Assembly: GCA_016929875.1 (NCBI GenBank)
Contig: JAFGHZ010000042.1
Span: 1 to 29,684, forward strand
DNA length: 29,684 nt
Source of the DNA: Dehalococcoidales bacterium
GTDB lineage: Bacteria > Chloroflexota > Dehalococcoidia > Dehalococcoidales > Fen-1064
Reading direction: 5' to 3'
The notes under the pieces are model-generated. The model worked only from the letters and a program-made list of their open reading frames with translations, had not been told where the DNA came from and searched no databases. The position numbers and the translations under genes are program-made. Of the stretch, positions 5,777-13,294 are shown piece after piece (positions within the stretch are counted from its first letter, which is position 1; each line of letters opens with the position of its first letter).

Positions 5777-7180
5777 ATTTCTAAACAAGAGACACATACA
5801 GAAGTATTAGTTATCGGTGGTGGGCCTGCGGGCATCACCTTTTCCCGCAGTTTGAAAAAGCTAAAACCACAAATAGGTATTACAATGTTACGTCCCGAGA
5901 AGCATTCAATGATTTACTGTGCTATTCCCTATGCTATAGAGGGGCTTTTTGCCTCAAATAAGACATTTAAGCGGGACGAACTGGTAACAGAATTTGGAGT
6001 AAACTTAGTCCGCCGATCTGTAAAGGAAGTTGACTTGCAGTCGAAGAGTGTGATTGATGAGGAAGGTGATATTTATACGGCGGATATAATCTTTATTGCT
6101 ACAGGCGCTACGCCTATTCTCCCTTCTTTGCCGGGAATCGATGCCACCAACATATATACGGTCAAAACCCAGGAAGATATGGAGGCGCTTCTCGAGAAAA
6201 TTGGCAGCGGTGCGAGGCGCGCGGTTGTAATTGGTGCTGGCGCAATCGGCATCGAGCAGGCCCAAGCTTACCGCGCACGCGGGTTAGACACCTATTTGGT
6301 CGACATGGCATCTCATGTATTACCCAACATGATAGATGAAGACATGGCTGGTATTCTCCATGAGAGAATAAGGGAAAACGGCATTAAGCTGATGCTATCA
6401 AGTTGTGTAGAGAGTATTGAAAAGTCGGATAACCATGCGAAACGAATCGTTTTATCCAATGGTGAAGCTGTGGATTTGGATCCTAATAATGACTTTATTT
6501 GCTTCGCTGTCGGGATGCGGCCAAATGTCGGACTGTTCCAAGATCAGGGGCTTGAAATGGAGCAAGACGGTATTATTGTTGATAACCGTATGCGAACGAA
6601 TATTCCCGGCGTCTATGCGGCTGGTGATTGCTGCCAGTATTTTTCCGCTATTGACGGGAAACCACTTAATGGCAAGCTAGCTACAAATGCTGTGCCCATG
6701 GCTAAAATAGCGGCGCGCGTAGTGGCTGGTTTAGATGAAGAATATTTTGGCTTTTTTAATGGGGCAGCGACCTGTTCCTGTGACCTGCGGGTCGCCTCTA
6801 CGGGCTTTACCTGTGCAATCGCCGAACAGCGTGGTATAGAAATTATAGTAGGGTGGGGTGAAACTACAGCACTGTTTCCGATGATGCCTGGAGCGGGGAA
6901 GGTAAGGGTGAAAATCATTGCTGATGCGCATGATTTGCGGATTATCGGAGGCCAAGTAGTCAGCACATTATCTGCCACTGACAAGATAGATATTATCACT
7001 CTCGCCATCCAGCAGCGTCTCAATTTAAGGGGACTCTCCAAGCTCAGTTACAGTGCGCAACCATGGCAGAGCTTTATGCCAGCGAGTAGTGCGATTGTTG
7101 ACGCGTGTGAGAATGCTCTTGATAACTTTAAGGCGCAAGGAGAACCGTTACGGCACTCGGAGCTATTGGAGTGCGTATGA
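5777..7180 (+). CDS. FAD/NAD-dependent disulfide oxidoreductase (CoA-disulfide reductase/NADH oxidase type), apparent ATT start
   Basis: This protein of about 467 aa has an FAD-binding GGGPAG at 14-19, a redox-type cysteine in YCAIPYAIEG (Cys48), an NAD-binding GAGAIG at 153-158, a second FAD motif GVYAAGD near 278-284, and a C-terminal dimerisation domain. Cys48 sits where single-cysteine class III enzymes (CoA-disulfide reductase, NADH oxidase/peroxidase, polysulfide reductase relatives) carry the active cysteine. The reaction is therefore NAD(P)H-dependent reduction of a disulfide, persulfide, peroxide or oxygen. No ATG, GTG or TTG precedes the FAD motif. AGGAGG at 5764-5769 lies 7 bases before ATT 5777, which gives the expected ISKQETHTEVLVIGGG N-terminus. 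The first standard start, TTG 5852, would delete the FAD motif. A broken thioredoxin-like gene follows. Confidence 0.85.
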   Translation: MSKQETHTEVLVIGGGPAGITFSRSLKKLKPQIGITMLRPEKHSMIYCAIPYAIEGLFASNKTFKRDELVTEFGVNLVRRSVKEVDLQSKSVIDEEGDIYTADIIFIATGATPILPSLPGIDATNIYTVKTQEDMEALLEKIGSGARRAVVIGAGAIGIEQAQAYRARGLDTYLVDMASHVLPNMIDEDMAGILHERIRENGIKLMLSSCVESIEKSDNHAKRIVLSNGEAVDLDPNNDFICFAVGMRPNVGLFQDQGLEMEQDGIIVDNRMRTNIPGVYAAGDCCQYFSAIDGKPLNGKLATNAVPMAKIAARVVAGLDEEYFGFFNGAATCSCDLRVASTGFTCAIAEQRGIEIIVGWGETTALFPMMPGAGKVRVKIIADAHDLRIIGGQVVSTLSATDKIDIITLAIQQRLNLRGLSKLSYSAQPWQSFMPASSAIVDACENALDNFKAQGEPLRHSELLECV

Positions 7181-7252
7181 CAGCCGAAATCAAAAGTGAC
7201 AATTAACTAACGGTACGGAGGGGAAATACGGACATTCTTTTGAATCTTTAAT

Positions 7253-7577
7253 ATGGGAAGAGAGAATAGAGTTATACTTCAAATTAATCCTAAACATCTT
7301 GAGACTGATGAGGAAACACGAGAAGCTTTAGAAAAAATGTGAATGTGGTAATCTGTTGCGGTCTGATGGGTCCGGTGCGTATCCCTGTATATACTATACT
7401 GAGCCAATTTGAGAGTCGATATCCGCGTGTACGTTTCTATGATCGTGATTTCTATATTCCGGTAGCCAGATTTATTAGGCGGTTCCCTGGCGCACCTCGT
7501 TTATGGGGTCGCCGTTTGCGGTATACTTCAAGAACTCGAAGGAGGTAGTACCAGTATTCAAAACGAAGGTCAGATAG
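7253..7577 (+). pseudogene. Thioredoxin-like protein broken by two single-base frameshifts
   Basis: Three consecutive frames read as one protein of about 108 aa. First is ATG 7253 (MGRENRVILQINPKHLETD...), stopping at TGA in an A6 run near 7334. Next is NVNVVICCGLMGPVRIPVYT ... YDRDFYIPVARFIRRFPG. After a G4 run near 7504-7507 comes SPFAVYFKNSKEVVPVFKTK, ending at TAG 7575-7577. One extra base in each run restores a continuous frame. The joined product has a thioredoxin-like layout: a helix, a strand with a CC-containing loop, a helix, a strand, and a final PFAVYFKNSKEV hairpin. It lies behind the disulfide oxidoreductase, a natural partner. It is either a recent pseudogene or two homopolymer sequencing errors. 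Confidence 0.6.
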
Positions 7578-7679
7578 GCAAGACATTAGTGAGGAATTCG
7601 GTCAATGTTCACGAGCTTAATTCGTCGCTATTTTTTAAAAATCGAGATAAAACTGTGTTATGGTGACAAGTAACAAATA

Positions 7680-7719
7680 CCAAGTTTCAAACAATTATTC
7701 AATATACAATTTCTAAAAA
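7680..7719 (+). repeat. Third copy of the dispersed island repeat
   Basis: Contains CAAACAATTATTCAATATACAATTT (7688-7712), an exact 25-base match to 5289-5313, preceded by a variant of CCAAGTTCC. Here it lacks the tRNA tip and the upstream AAAACCCCTCACCG part. It marks the boundary between the oxidoreductase/thioredoxin stretch and the minus-strand genes. Confidence 0.8.
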
Positions 7720-7944
7720 CTACTTCGTCTTGTGTAATCGATGCCATGTCATATGCCCGCATGTTGGACAATGCCGTAATCTCATGGATTTTCCTGCAGC
7801 CTTATAGCGGATACCTCCCGCTTCCCATACAGAAATCTCATAGCCGCAGGGGCACTGCATCAACCACGCCCGGGACTCTTCTTCCATCGATTTCGCCAGC
7901 CTGTCGGGAAGAATTGTCATAAGCAGTCTCTGTATGAGCGTCAT
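7720..7944 (-). CDS. Small zinc-ribbon protein, function unknown
   Basis: This 74-aa protein has an amphipathic N-terminal helix (LIQRLLMTILPDRLAKSMEE) followed by a two-stranded knuckle pair, C31-x-C33 and C59-x-x-C62. The pattern fits a small zinc ribbon. Aromatic and basic residues around SVWEAGGIRYKAAGK suggest a compact domain. I recognise the general type as a conserved hypothetical protein but can give no function. A GGGAG ribosome site precedes its ATG. It is downstream of the beta-lactamase-like gene on the same strand, separated by a strong hairpin, so it may be a separate transcript. The CxC...CxxC spacing recalls the tail of the HtpX protein in this window, though the sequences are otherwise unlike. 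Confidence 0.7.
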   Translation of the reverse strand: MTLIQRLLMTILPDRLAKSMEEESRAWLMQCPCGYEISVWEAGGIRYKAAGKSMRLRHCPTCGHMTWHRLHKTK

Positions 7945-8028
7945 AGCGAATTCACCACTCCCTGTTTTTAACTGTGATTTCCTACGTCGAAGAAGGGTGG
8001 AACAAGTGTGTCAAGTATAACACTAGTG

Positions 8029-8060
8029 ATAAGGGGAAGGGCGAATGCCCTTCCCCTTAT
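8029..8060 (-). terminator. Strong hairpin downstream of the beta-lactamase-like gene
   Basis: A perfect 14-bp inverted repeat (ATAAGGGGAAGGGC at 8029-8042 and GCCCTTCCCCTTAT at 8047-8060) with a GAAT loop lies 48 bases past the stop of the minus-strand hydrolase. No long T-run follows on either strand, so it may stop transcription weakly or protect the mRNA end. Confidence 0.5.
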
Positions 8061-8107
8061 AGAAATTCTATCCGGCCCCGTGCATTGGCAGTGACCCGGA
8101 CCTAATC

Positions 8108-9373
8108 TCAGACCAGGGCTTGATATACCATTCTTTCGAAGTCGGCTCTGATTGTGAGTTGCGGGTTCCTTACATAGTTCGTTACCTGGGTAAATTGGAG
8201 ACCGAAAAGGTCTTCCTTCTCGTCGGCGAAATAGCAAGTGGTTGCGGCTCCTCCCCATCCGTAAGAACCGACGGTTCCCATCAACGGGGTATCCGAAAGG
8301 TTCAGCCGTACGTAGAACCCGAGCCCATAGCCGTAACCCGGCCCTTTAACGTAGACGTCCATTTTACCCGTGTGGTTGGTTGTCATCAGTTCGATTGTCT
8401 TGCGGCCGATGATACGAGCACCGTCCAGAATACCGCCGTTAAGAAGCATCTGGGCAAAACGGGCGTAATCTGCCGCTGTAGAAAGCAATCCTCCTCCGGA
8501 GGAGAAGAAGGTCTTCGGGCCCTGGACCAGAGCGCTGGTGGCAGGCCTGTCTATCAGACCGATCCTGCCCCACTTGTTGTTGTCCACCGTGTAAAGGGCA
8601 GCCAGTCTATCGGCCTTTGACTTGGGAAGATAAAAGCTGGTATCGATCATCTTCAGAGGGTCGATGATTCTCTCCTTAAGGAATTTATCCAGGCTTTGTC
8701 CCGATATTTTCTCGATTAATACCCCCATTACTTCATGTCCGGGATGATATTCCCAGTCGGTATTTGGTTGAAAATTGAGGGGCGATTTCGACAATAACTC
8801 GACCGATTCCTCCAGTGTACCCTGCATTCCGGGGCTGTTGATCCGTGCACCCGCCGAGCCGGGTACGATTGGTTTTTGAGGCGGTTTTCCCTGTGAGAAA
8901 CGGGATAGTATCCTGAACCACTCTTGCAAGCTGAAACCGGCCGTGTGGGTCATGCAGTCGCGAAAGGTTATCTCACGGGCCGGTGTAAGCCTGCCCAGCT
9001 TATCCTTGTACATCATGTTTTTGAAGTAGGGTAGAAATCGCGAGATGGGGTCGTCCAAAAGGAAATGACCTTCCTCATATAACATCATGAGCCCGACGCA
9101 AGCTATCGGTTTAGTCATAGAGAAGATGCGAAATATCGTATCGGGGGCCATCGGTTTTTTTGCTTCAATGTCCATAAAGCCCTGGCATTCGAAGTGGACG
9201 ATATGGCCGTGACGGGCAACAAGCGTTAATACACCCGGTGCCATCCGTGAATCGATGTATTTCTGCATGGAAGTGCCGATTCGTTTCAGGCGTTCGGGAG
9301 AGAAACCCATTTCTTCCGGCTTTGCCGCAGTCAATCCGGCTGAGGGCATTTTTTGTGATTTCGAAGTCTTCAT
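8108..9373 (-). CDS. Serine beta-lactamase-like hydrolase (class C/EstB type)
   Basis: This 421-aa protein belongs to the serine beta-lactamase/penicillin-binding-protein-like esterase superfamily. The nucleophile motif is SMTK at 85-88, and the second motif is around Tyr209 in DWEYHPGHEVMG. The C-terminal triad corresponds to GWGG at 372-375, in place of the KTG box, as is usual for EstB-like esterases. No signal peptide is visible, so it is probably cytoplasmic and more likely an esterase, lactonase or peptidase than a resistance enzyme. AGGAGG 10 bases upstream supports the ATG at 9373. It follows rhamnulose-1-phosphate aldolase by 52 bases on the same strand, suggesting a two-gene unit. 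A sugar-lactone or acyl-sugar substrate would suit that neighbour, but this is speculation. Confidence 0.9.
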   Translation of the reverse strand: MKTSKSQKMPSAGLTAAKPEEMGFSPERLKRIGTSMQKYIDSRMAPGVLTLVARHGHIVHFECQGFMDIEAKKPMAPDTIFRIFSMTKPIACVGLMMLYEEGHFLLDDPISRFLPYFKNMMYKDKLGRLTPAREITFRDCMTHTAGFSLQEWFRILSRFSQGKPPQKPIVPGSAGARINSPGMQGTLEESVELLSKSPLNFQPNTDWEYHPGHEVMGVLIEKISGQSLDKFLKERIIDPLKMIDTSFYLPKSKADRLAALYTVDNNKWGRIGLIDRPATSALVQGPKTFFSSGGGLLSTAADYARFAQMLLNGGILDGARIIGRKTIELMTTNHTGKMDVYVKGPGYGYGLGFYVRLNLSDTPLMGTVGSYGWGGAATTCYFADEKEDLFGLQFTQVTNYVRNPQLTIRADFERMVYQALV

Positions 9374-9425
9374 AATCGTATTCCTCCTATTCTTTAATAA
9401 GCGGACTCCCGCAGTTTTCGCGCAA

Positions 9426-10229
9426 TCATTTACAGTTAAATTTACTATCGATTTCAGCCAGTTGCTTGCTATTCAATCCCTCGGGGGTGAATCCTGCGTT
9501 TTTGCAGATGAAGAATATTTGAGAGGCTTTATTGGCGATATCTATCAGGTCGAATGCTTCCAGCGCGTCTTTTGCCACAGCCGCACAACCGTGTTTCTCC
9601 CAGAGAACAACGCGGTGGTCTTGCAGGGCCGTCACGGTTACGTCGGCAAGGGATTCGCTGCCCGGACAGCGGTACGGCACAAAACCGACACCTTCCGGGA
9701 TATTTATTTTTACTTCGGGATGCATAGCAAAGAGCAGTCCGTTCAATCTTTTCTCGTCGTTGAAAGCGGCGATGTGGCTGAGGGCAATCAGGTGGGTAGG
9801 GTGGGTATGCAGGAAAACATTTTGCTTCATTTTATTGCGTCTGAGGAACTGGTGGATTTTCAAATGAGAGATGAATTCGGAGGTCGGACGGCAGTTTTCA
9901 TCTCTGCCTCCCCAGATGATGTGATAGCCTTTAAGGTTTTTGTCGATGTTAATGAGCAGGAGGTTTTGCTCAGGATTTTCGGCAAGGTCACACATCCGTG
10001 CCCCTCCTATCTTTACGAAAAAGGTGCGTCCCGCGAGTTTCGATTGAGCTATCGTAAATGAAACAGCCGGGAATCTCCGTACATTCTCGATTTCTACGAG
10101 GTCGGTCACGTCCACCGAGATATTACCGCCATTCCGTTCCGCCCATTCCCTTTTCCATAGATTACGTGCGACCCTGGCTATAGCGGCGACTGTTTGCTGG
10201 CAATCACTATTCAAGGAGTATTTGTTCAT
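9426..10229 (-). CDS. rhaD: Rhamnulose-1-phosphate aldolase (class II)
   Basis: This 267-aa class II aldolase splits L-rhamnulose 1-phosphate into dihydroxyacetone phosphate and L-lactaldehyde using zinc. Recognisable elements are WAERNGGNIS at 29-38 (phosphate-binding asparagines), PTSEF at 115-119 with the probable catalytic Glu118, the zinc pair HTHPTHLIAL at 141-150 (H141, H143), and WEKHG at 210-214 with the third zinc histidine His213. These match the E. coli RhaD positions E117/H141/H143/H212 almost exactly, and the length is close to that family's 274 aa. AAGGAT precedes the ATG. No rhamnose isomerase or kinase is in the window, so other class II aldol substrates (fuculose-type) are possible. 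It is probably co-transcribed with the downstream hydrolase. Confidence 0.9.
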   Translation of the reverse strand: MNKYSLNSDCQQTVAAIARVARNLWKREWAERNGGNISVDVTDLVEIENVRRFPAVSFTIAQSKLAGRTFFVKIGGARMCDLAENPEQNLLLINIDKNLKGYHIIWGGRDENCRPTSEFISHLKIHQFLRRNKMKQNVFLHTHPTHLIALSHIAAFNDEKRLNGLLFAMHPEVKINIPEGVGFVPYRCPGSESLADVTVTALQDHRVVLWEKHGCAAVAKDALEAFDLIDIANKASQIFFICKNAGFTPEGLNSKQLAEIDSKFNCK

Positions 10230-10564
10230 GTTATATATCCTTGCGGCAGCCCTATTCTAATATAATCGATGGGAAATTGTAAATGTTAAGAAAAGATGCG
10301 GACACGGTTTATCGGTAAGAGTTCGTGGTGTTCTTTTCGGGTACTACTTGCATTTGGTTGAAGTTTAACCTAGTTTCACAGGGACATGTTACACAACCCT
10401 TTCGACTGCGCTCAGGACAAGCTTCTAGAGCTTCTATCCAATCCCGTCAGATTTAGTAATTCCCAAACACGAAACAACCAAAACCGAGCAAAACCTCTTT
10501 TCGTGTTATCTTGACATCTGGTCTCAGATAAATTAAGATGACGACAACGTCTCGATAAAATAAT
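10230..10564. other. Divergent intergenic region with a partial REP-like sequence
   Basis: 335 bases lie between the rhaD start (minus) and the sensor kinase start (plus). Near 10398-10425 it contains CCCTTTCGACTGCGCTCAGG followed by ACAAGCTT, half of a palindromic repeat common in many bacterial genomes (the matching arm CTGAGCGCAGTCGAAGGG is absent). No coding frame with a plausible product was seen. Confidence 0.5.
10511..10539 (+). promoter_or_regulatory. Promoter of the sensor kinase-response regulator pair
   Basis: TTGACA (10511-10516) followed after 17 bases by TAAGAT (10534-10539, four of six matches to the consensus). The predicted start is about 20 bases before the kinase ATG at 10565, leaving a short leader with no strong ribosome site. 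Confidence 0.5.
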
Positions 10565-11740
10565 ATGCAGACTAAATACGAAAGACAGTCGTTTCAGTTC
10601 TTGTCCCTCTATCGCTTTATCTCTTATGCGCTGGCGGTAATGTTCACGCAGGTATCGCCGGCGATAGGCGTAGTGCAGATGCCGGAGGACCAGGTCATTA
10701 TTATTTTGACGGCACTCGGCGTCTATACTCTGTTGAGAGTTTTTTCCCCGCTCCGCTGGCAAGAGAGGAGTTTGATAACCTATGTGATTCTGGCGGGCGA
10801 TTTTGTAGTCTGTCTTTTCATTGTGGTCTTTACCAACGGCTTGAACAGCGGTTTTCTCCTTTATTCTCTCACCCCGATTATGACCGCCGCCCTTTTCTTT
10901 GAGGAAAAAGTAGCTTTTTCGTTGGCGGTAACTGCTTCTTTAGTGCTCTCGTTGACCCACCTGCTTTTGAATCCTATTAACAGCAGGATTACTCAACTTC
11001 TGGAAGGGCATAATCTCACCACCCTTATCATTTACTCGCTTTTTTGTCTGGTAACGGCTCTGGTACCTTACCGGATTAACCTGAACATCCGTCGCCGCAT
11101 CGAGAGAGATGCCATTATGGAAGAACGCAGAAGGCTCGGCCGCGAGCTGCATGACGGCGTTGCCCAGACAATCAGTTATTTGAACCTGAAAACGAAACTG
11201 GTAAGGGACTTCGTCTCTTCGAATAATACGCAAAAAGCACTCGTCGAACTGGATGATATTAACAAAGTAGCCCAGAATACTTACGAAGACATCAGAGAGT
11301 CCATCGACCAGTTAAGCGTCGAGACGAGAAATCTTCCTTTAATCACGACGCTGGCTGATTATGTTGCCAAATTCAGCGGTAAAAACAATATTAAGGTATC
11401 GTTTGAATTTACAAGGCCGTTTCCCCCGCTTTCTCCGGTTGCTGAGTTACAATTGCTCCGTATTGCTCAGGAAGCCCTGACCAATATCAGGAGACATGCC
11501 CAGGCATCTGAAGTAGAAGTCCGATTGAATAGTAACGGCAAGGCAATGGATATGATAGTAAAGGACAACGGGAAGGGATTTCACGTTCCCGGTCAGGACG
11601 ACTCGACACTGGGGTATCACGGATTGACCATCATTAAAGAAAGGGCCGAAGGTCTGGGGGGTACGGTGGCTATTTTTTCCGAACCCGGCAACGGTACCGA
11701 GGTCAAGATTAATCTTCCCATCGAGAAGGTGAGATTATAG
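10565..11740 (+). CDS. Membrane sensor histidine kinase, NarL/LiaS (HisKA_3) type
   Basis: This 391-aa protein has about six N-terminal hydrophobic helices (residues 15-180) with very short loops, so it probably senses a membrane or intramembrane signal. The HisKA_3 phospho-acceptor motif RRLGRELHDGVAQTISYL (His196) follows. The HATPase domain shows the N box AQEALTNIRRHAQA, the G1 box VKDNGKGFH and a final G-rich GTVAIFSEPGNGTEV. Such kinases autophosphorylate and pass phosphate to a NarL-type partner, which here starts one base after the TAG stop, so the two are translationally coupled. The ATG at 10565 lies just downstream of a good promoter. Target genes are unknown; the pilin genes downstream are candidates by proximity only. 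Confidence 0.94.
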   Translation: MQTKYERQSFQFLSLYRFISYALAVMFTQVSPAIGVVQMPEDQVIIILTALGVYTLLRVFSPLRWQERSLITYVILAGDFVVCLFIVVFTNGLNSGFLLYSLTPIMTAALFFEEKVAFSLAVTASLVLSLTHLLLNPINSRITQLLEGHNLTTLIIYSLFCLVTALVPYRINLNIRRRIERDAIMEERRRLGRELHDGVAQTISYLNLKTKLVRDFVSSNNTQKALVELDDINKVAQNTYEDIRESIDQLSVETRNLPLITTLADYVAKFSGKNNIKVSFEFTRPFPPLSPVAELQLLRIAQEALTNIRRHAQASEVEVRLNSNGKAMDMIVKDNGKGFHVPGQDDSTLGYHGLTIIKERAEGLGGTVAIFSEPGNGTEVKINLPIEKVRL

Positions 11741-11741
11741 A

Positions 11742-12401
11742 ATGGCAAATATCAGAGTGCTGGTAGTCGACGACCATGCCCTGTTCCGTCGAGGTATTGT
11801 TGCTGTGCTGACTGGTCAGGATGGGATAGAGGTAGTAGGGGAGGCGACGGACGGGCTTGAGGCAATCAAGAAAGCCAGGACAACCAACCCCAATGTTATT
11901 TTAATGGACCTTAATATGCCTAATTGTAACGGGTTGGAAGCTACCAAAGCCTTGCAGGCCGAAGTGCCCCGAATCAATATTCTGATTCTCACGGTCTCCG
12001 ATAGAGAAGCCGACTTATTTACCGCGATGAGGTTCGGTGCCCGCGGCTATATCCTGAAAAATGTCGAGCCGGAAGAACTGGTCCGGAATATCTTTCATAT
12101 CGCACAGGGAGGCGTGATTGTTTCTTCTCTGGTTGCGACGAATCTGCTCGATGAATTCAAGAGACTGGCTGGCGAGACAGCAGAGAAGAAAGCCAGCGCG
12201 GCAATCGAGAAGGTCCTCAGCCCCAGAGAAGAAGAGGTGCTGCAACTGGTTGCGAAAGGCGCTACCAATAAGCAAATCGCCGATTCCCTGACTATCTCCG
12301 AGAACACCGTGAAGACCCACCTGCGGAATATTATGGAAAAACTGCACCTGGCGAACCGCAGCCAGGCCGCCGCTTACGCCGCTAAAAAATCGGTGCAGTA
12401 A
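11742..12401 (+). CDS. NarL/LuxR-family response regulator
   Basis: This 219-aa protein has an N-terminal receiver domain with the acidic pair D10/D11 (VVDDH), the phospho-acceptor Asp56 in NVILMDLNMP and the switch lysine in GYILKNV. A linker (about 125-155) leads to a C-terminal LuxR-type helix-turn-helix, LSPREEEVLQLVAKGATNKQIADSLTISENTVKTHLRNIMEKL. All functional residues are present. It is the cognate partner of the kinase immediately upstream and presumably regulates transcription as a dimer. A REP-like palindrome follows its stop at 12399-12401 and separates it from the pilin promoter. Confidence 0.95.
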   Translation: MANIRVLVVDDHALFRRGIVAVLTGQDGIEVVGEATDGLEAIKKARTTNPNVILMDLNMPNCNGLEATKALQAEVPRINILILTVSDREADLFTAMRFGARGYILKNVEPEELVRNIFHIAQGGVIVSSLVATNLLDEFKRLAGETAEKKASAAIEKVLSPREEEVLQLVAKGATNKQIADSLTISENTVKTHLRNIMEKLHLANRSQAAAYAAKKSVQ

Positions 12402-12407
12402 TCCCGC

Positions 12408-12554
12408 TTGTCTTTGCGAGGAGACCCGATTCTGTATCATTTGCAGTGTAATTTTTGTCGGGGCGACGAAGCAATCTTAGACGATTGTGCGATTTATAAG
12501 AAAGGCTTTAGATTGCCACGCCCCGATTATATATATCGGGGCTCGCAAAGACAG
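12408..12554. repeat. REP/MITE-like palindromic element
   Basis: The ends are inverted: TTGTCTTTGCGAG near 12408-12420 pairs with CTCGCAAAGACAG at 12542-12554. Internal pieces GGGGCGACGAAGCAATCTTAG and GGCTTTAGATTGCCACGCCCC are also partly complementary. Within it, GCCCCGAT (12520-12527) and ATCGGGGC (12535-12542) form a perfect 8-bp hairpin. The pattern TTTGCGAGGAG...GAAGCAATCT...GATTGC...CTCGCAAAGAC is a widespread non-coding repeat type in environmental bacteria. It may also end transcription of the two-component pair. Confidence 0.7.
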
Positions 12555-12575
12555 TTTTTGTTAATGCCACTAAGG

Positions 12576-12604
12576 TTGACATAATATTCTCGTAATGTTA
12601 TTAT
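12576..12604 (+). promoter_or_regulatory. Strong promoter of the pilin genes, with a long leader
   Basis: Perfect TTGACA (12576-12581), 17-base spacer, then TATTAT (12599-12604). The predicted start near 12611 gives a leader of about 155 bases before the first pilin ATG, with small hairpins such as TCGCTAAAAAGCGA. The near-consensus promoter fits an abundant structural protein. I could not match the leader to a known riboswitch. Confidence 0.65.
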
Positions 12605-12765
12605 CTGCTTGTCTCATCTAAAAATCATTCTAAAGGATTAGGACTTCCGTACTAAGAATCCACCTTTCGGGTCATTGTAATCGATTGCGATGTACTTTAT
12701 ATTAAGTAAAGTCGCTAAAAAGCGAAAGTTTGGTTTTGTCATCAAGACATAAGGAGGTTGACAGA

Positions 12766-13233
12766 ATGAAATTAGCAAAGAGGGGCGAGAAAGGTTTTAC
12801 CCTCATCGAGCTACTGATTGTGGTAGCCATCCTGGGTGTTCTTGCCGCAGTGGTCATCCCGAATGTGGGTCGATTCATCGGGAGAGGTCAGACCGAAGCC
12901 GCGGCGACTGAATTATCCAATATTCAGGCGGCTGTTACGTCAATGATGACCGATAACAACATCAGCACCTTGCCGAATCCGGTAGCAGTGGCTACGAGCG
13001 ATATGAGCGCTTTCCCGGATGCGACCTCGGCGGTCACAGTCGATAAGCTGCTGGACCCGGATGGAACTGCATATCAGGCGGGAGATTCGGACGGATTCAT
13101 CCTTTTTCAGCACGATGTAATCGCGGATAATCTAGCAACCGGCCTGGTCAACTACGTTGCCACACAGACCACGAAGGGTACCTACACGGTTGACGCCAAC
13201 GGTACCGTGACCCAGGTAACCACAGGTTATTAA
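12766..13233 (+). CDS. pilA: Type IV pilin 1
   Basis: This 155-aa type IV prepilin has a short basic leader KLAKRGEKG, cleaved after Gly10, followed by FTLIELLIVVAILGVLAAVV (11-30), with Glu15 as the conserved fifth residue of the mature protein. The globular head (about 50-151) has a DMSAFPDA loop, a GDSDGFILFQ strand and a closing TYTVDANGTVTQV hairpin; it has no disulfide cysteines. AAGGAGG precedes ATG 12766; a GTG-type start at 12730 is less likely because it would lengthen the leader. It is the first of two tandem copies differing at about 11 of 155 residues. The head is also found inside the PilO-like protein encoded at 15590-16642. Confidence 0.95.
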   Translation: MKLAKRGEKGFTLIELLIVVAILGVLAAVVIPNVGRFIGRGQTEAAATELSNIQAAVTSMMTDNNISTLPNPVAVATSDMSAFPDATSAVTVDKLLDPDGTAYQAGDSDGFILFQHDVIADNLATGLVNYVATQTTKGTYTVDANGTVTQVTTGY

Positions 13234-13294
13234 TAGTTCGATATAAAGTAATAAAACTCATCTACCTGAAAGGAGATGGGAGGAGGTTGACAGA

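Noticed and set aside
8120..8620. Plus-strand frame of 166 codons antisense to the beta-lactamase-like gene
   Set aside because: The minus strand carries SMTK, the Tyr209 motif and GWGG; the plus frame shows none and has no ribosome site.
8108..9373. Antibiotic-resistance beta-lactamase
   Set aside because: No signal peptide, no KTG box and a Tyr motif of the esterase branch; it is better described as an EstB-like hydrolase.
9255..10061. Long open frame on the plus strand opposite the rhaD gene
   Set aside because: It is antisense to a gene with all class II aldolase motifs and its translation resembles no family.
12605..12765. c-di-GMP riboswitch in the pilin leader
   Set aside because: I could not find the conserved GEMM core or its receptor loops; only small unrelated hairpins are visible.
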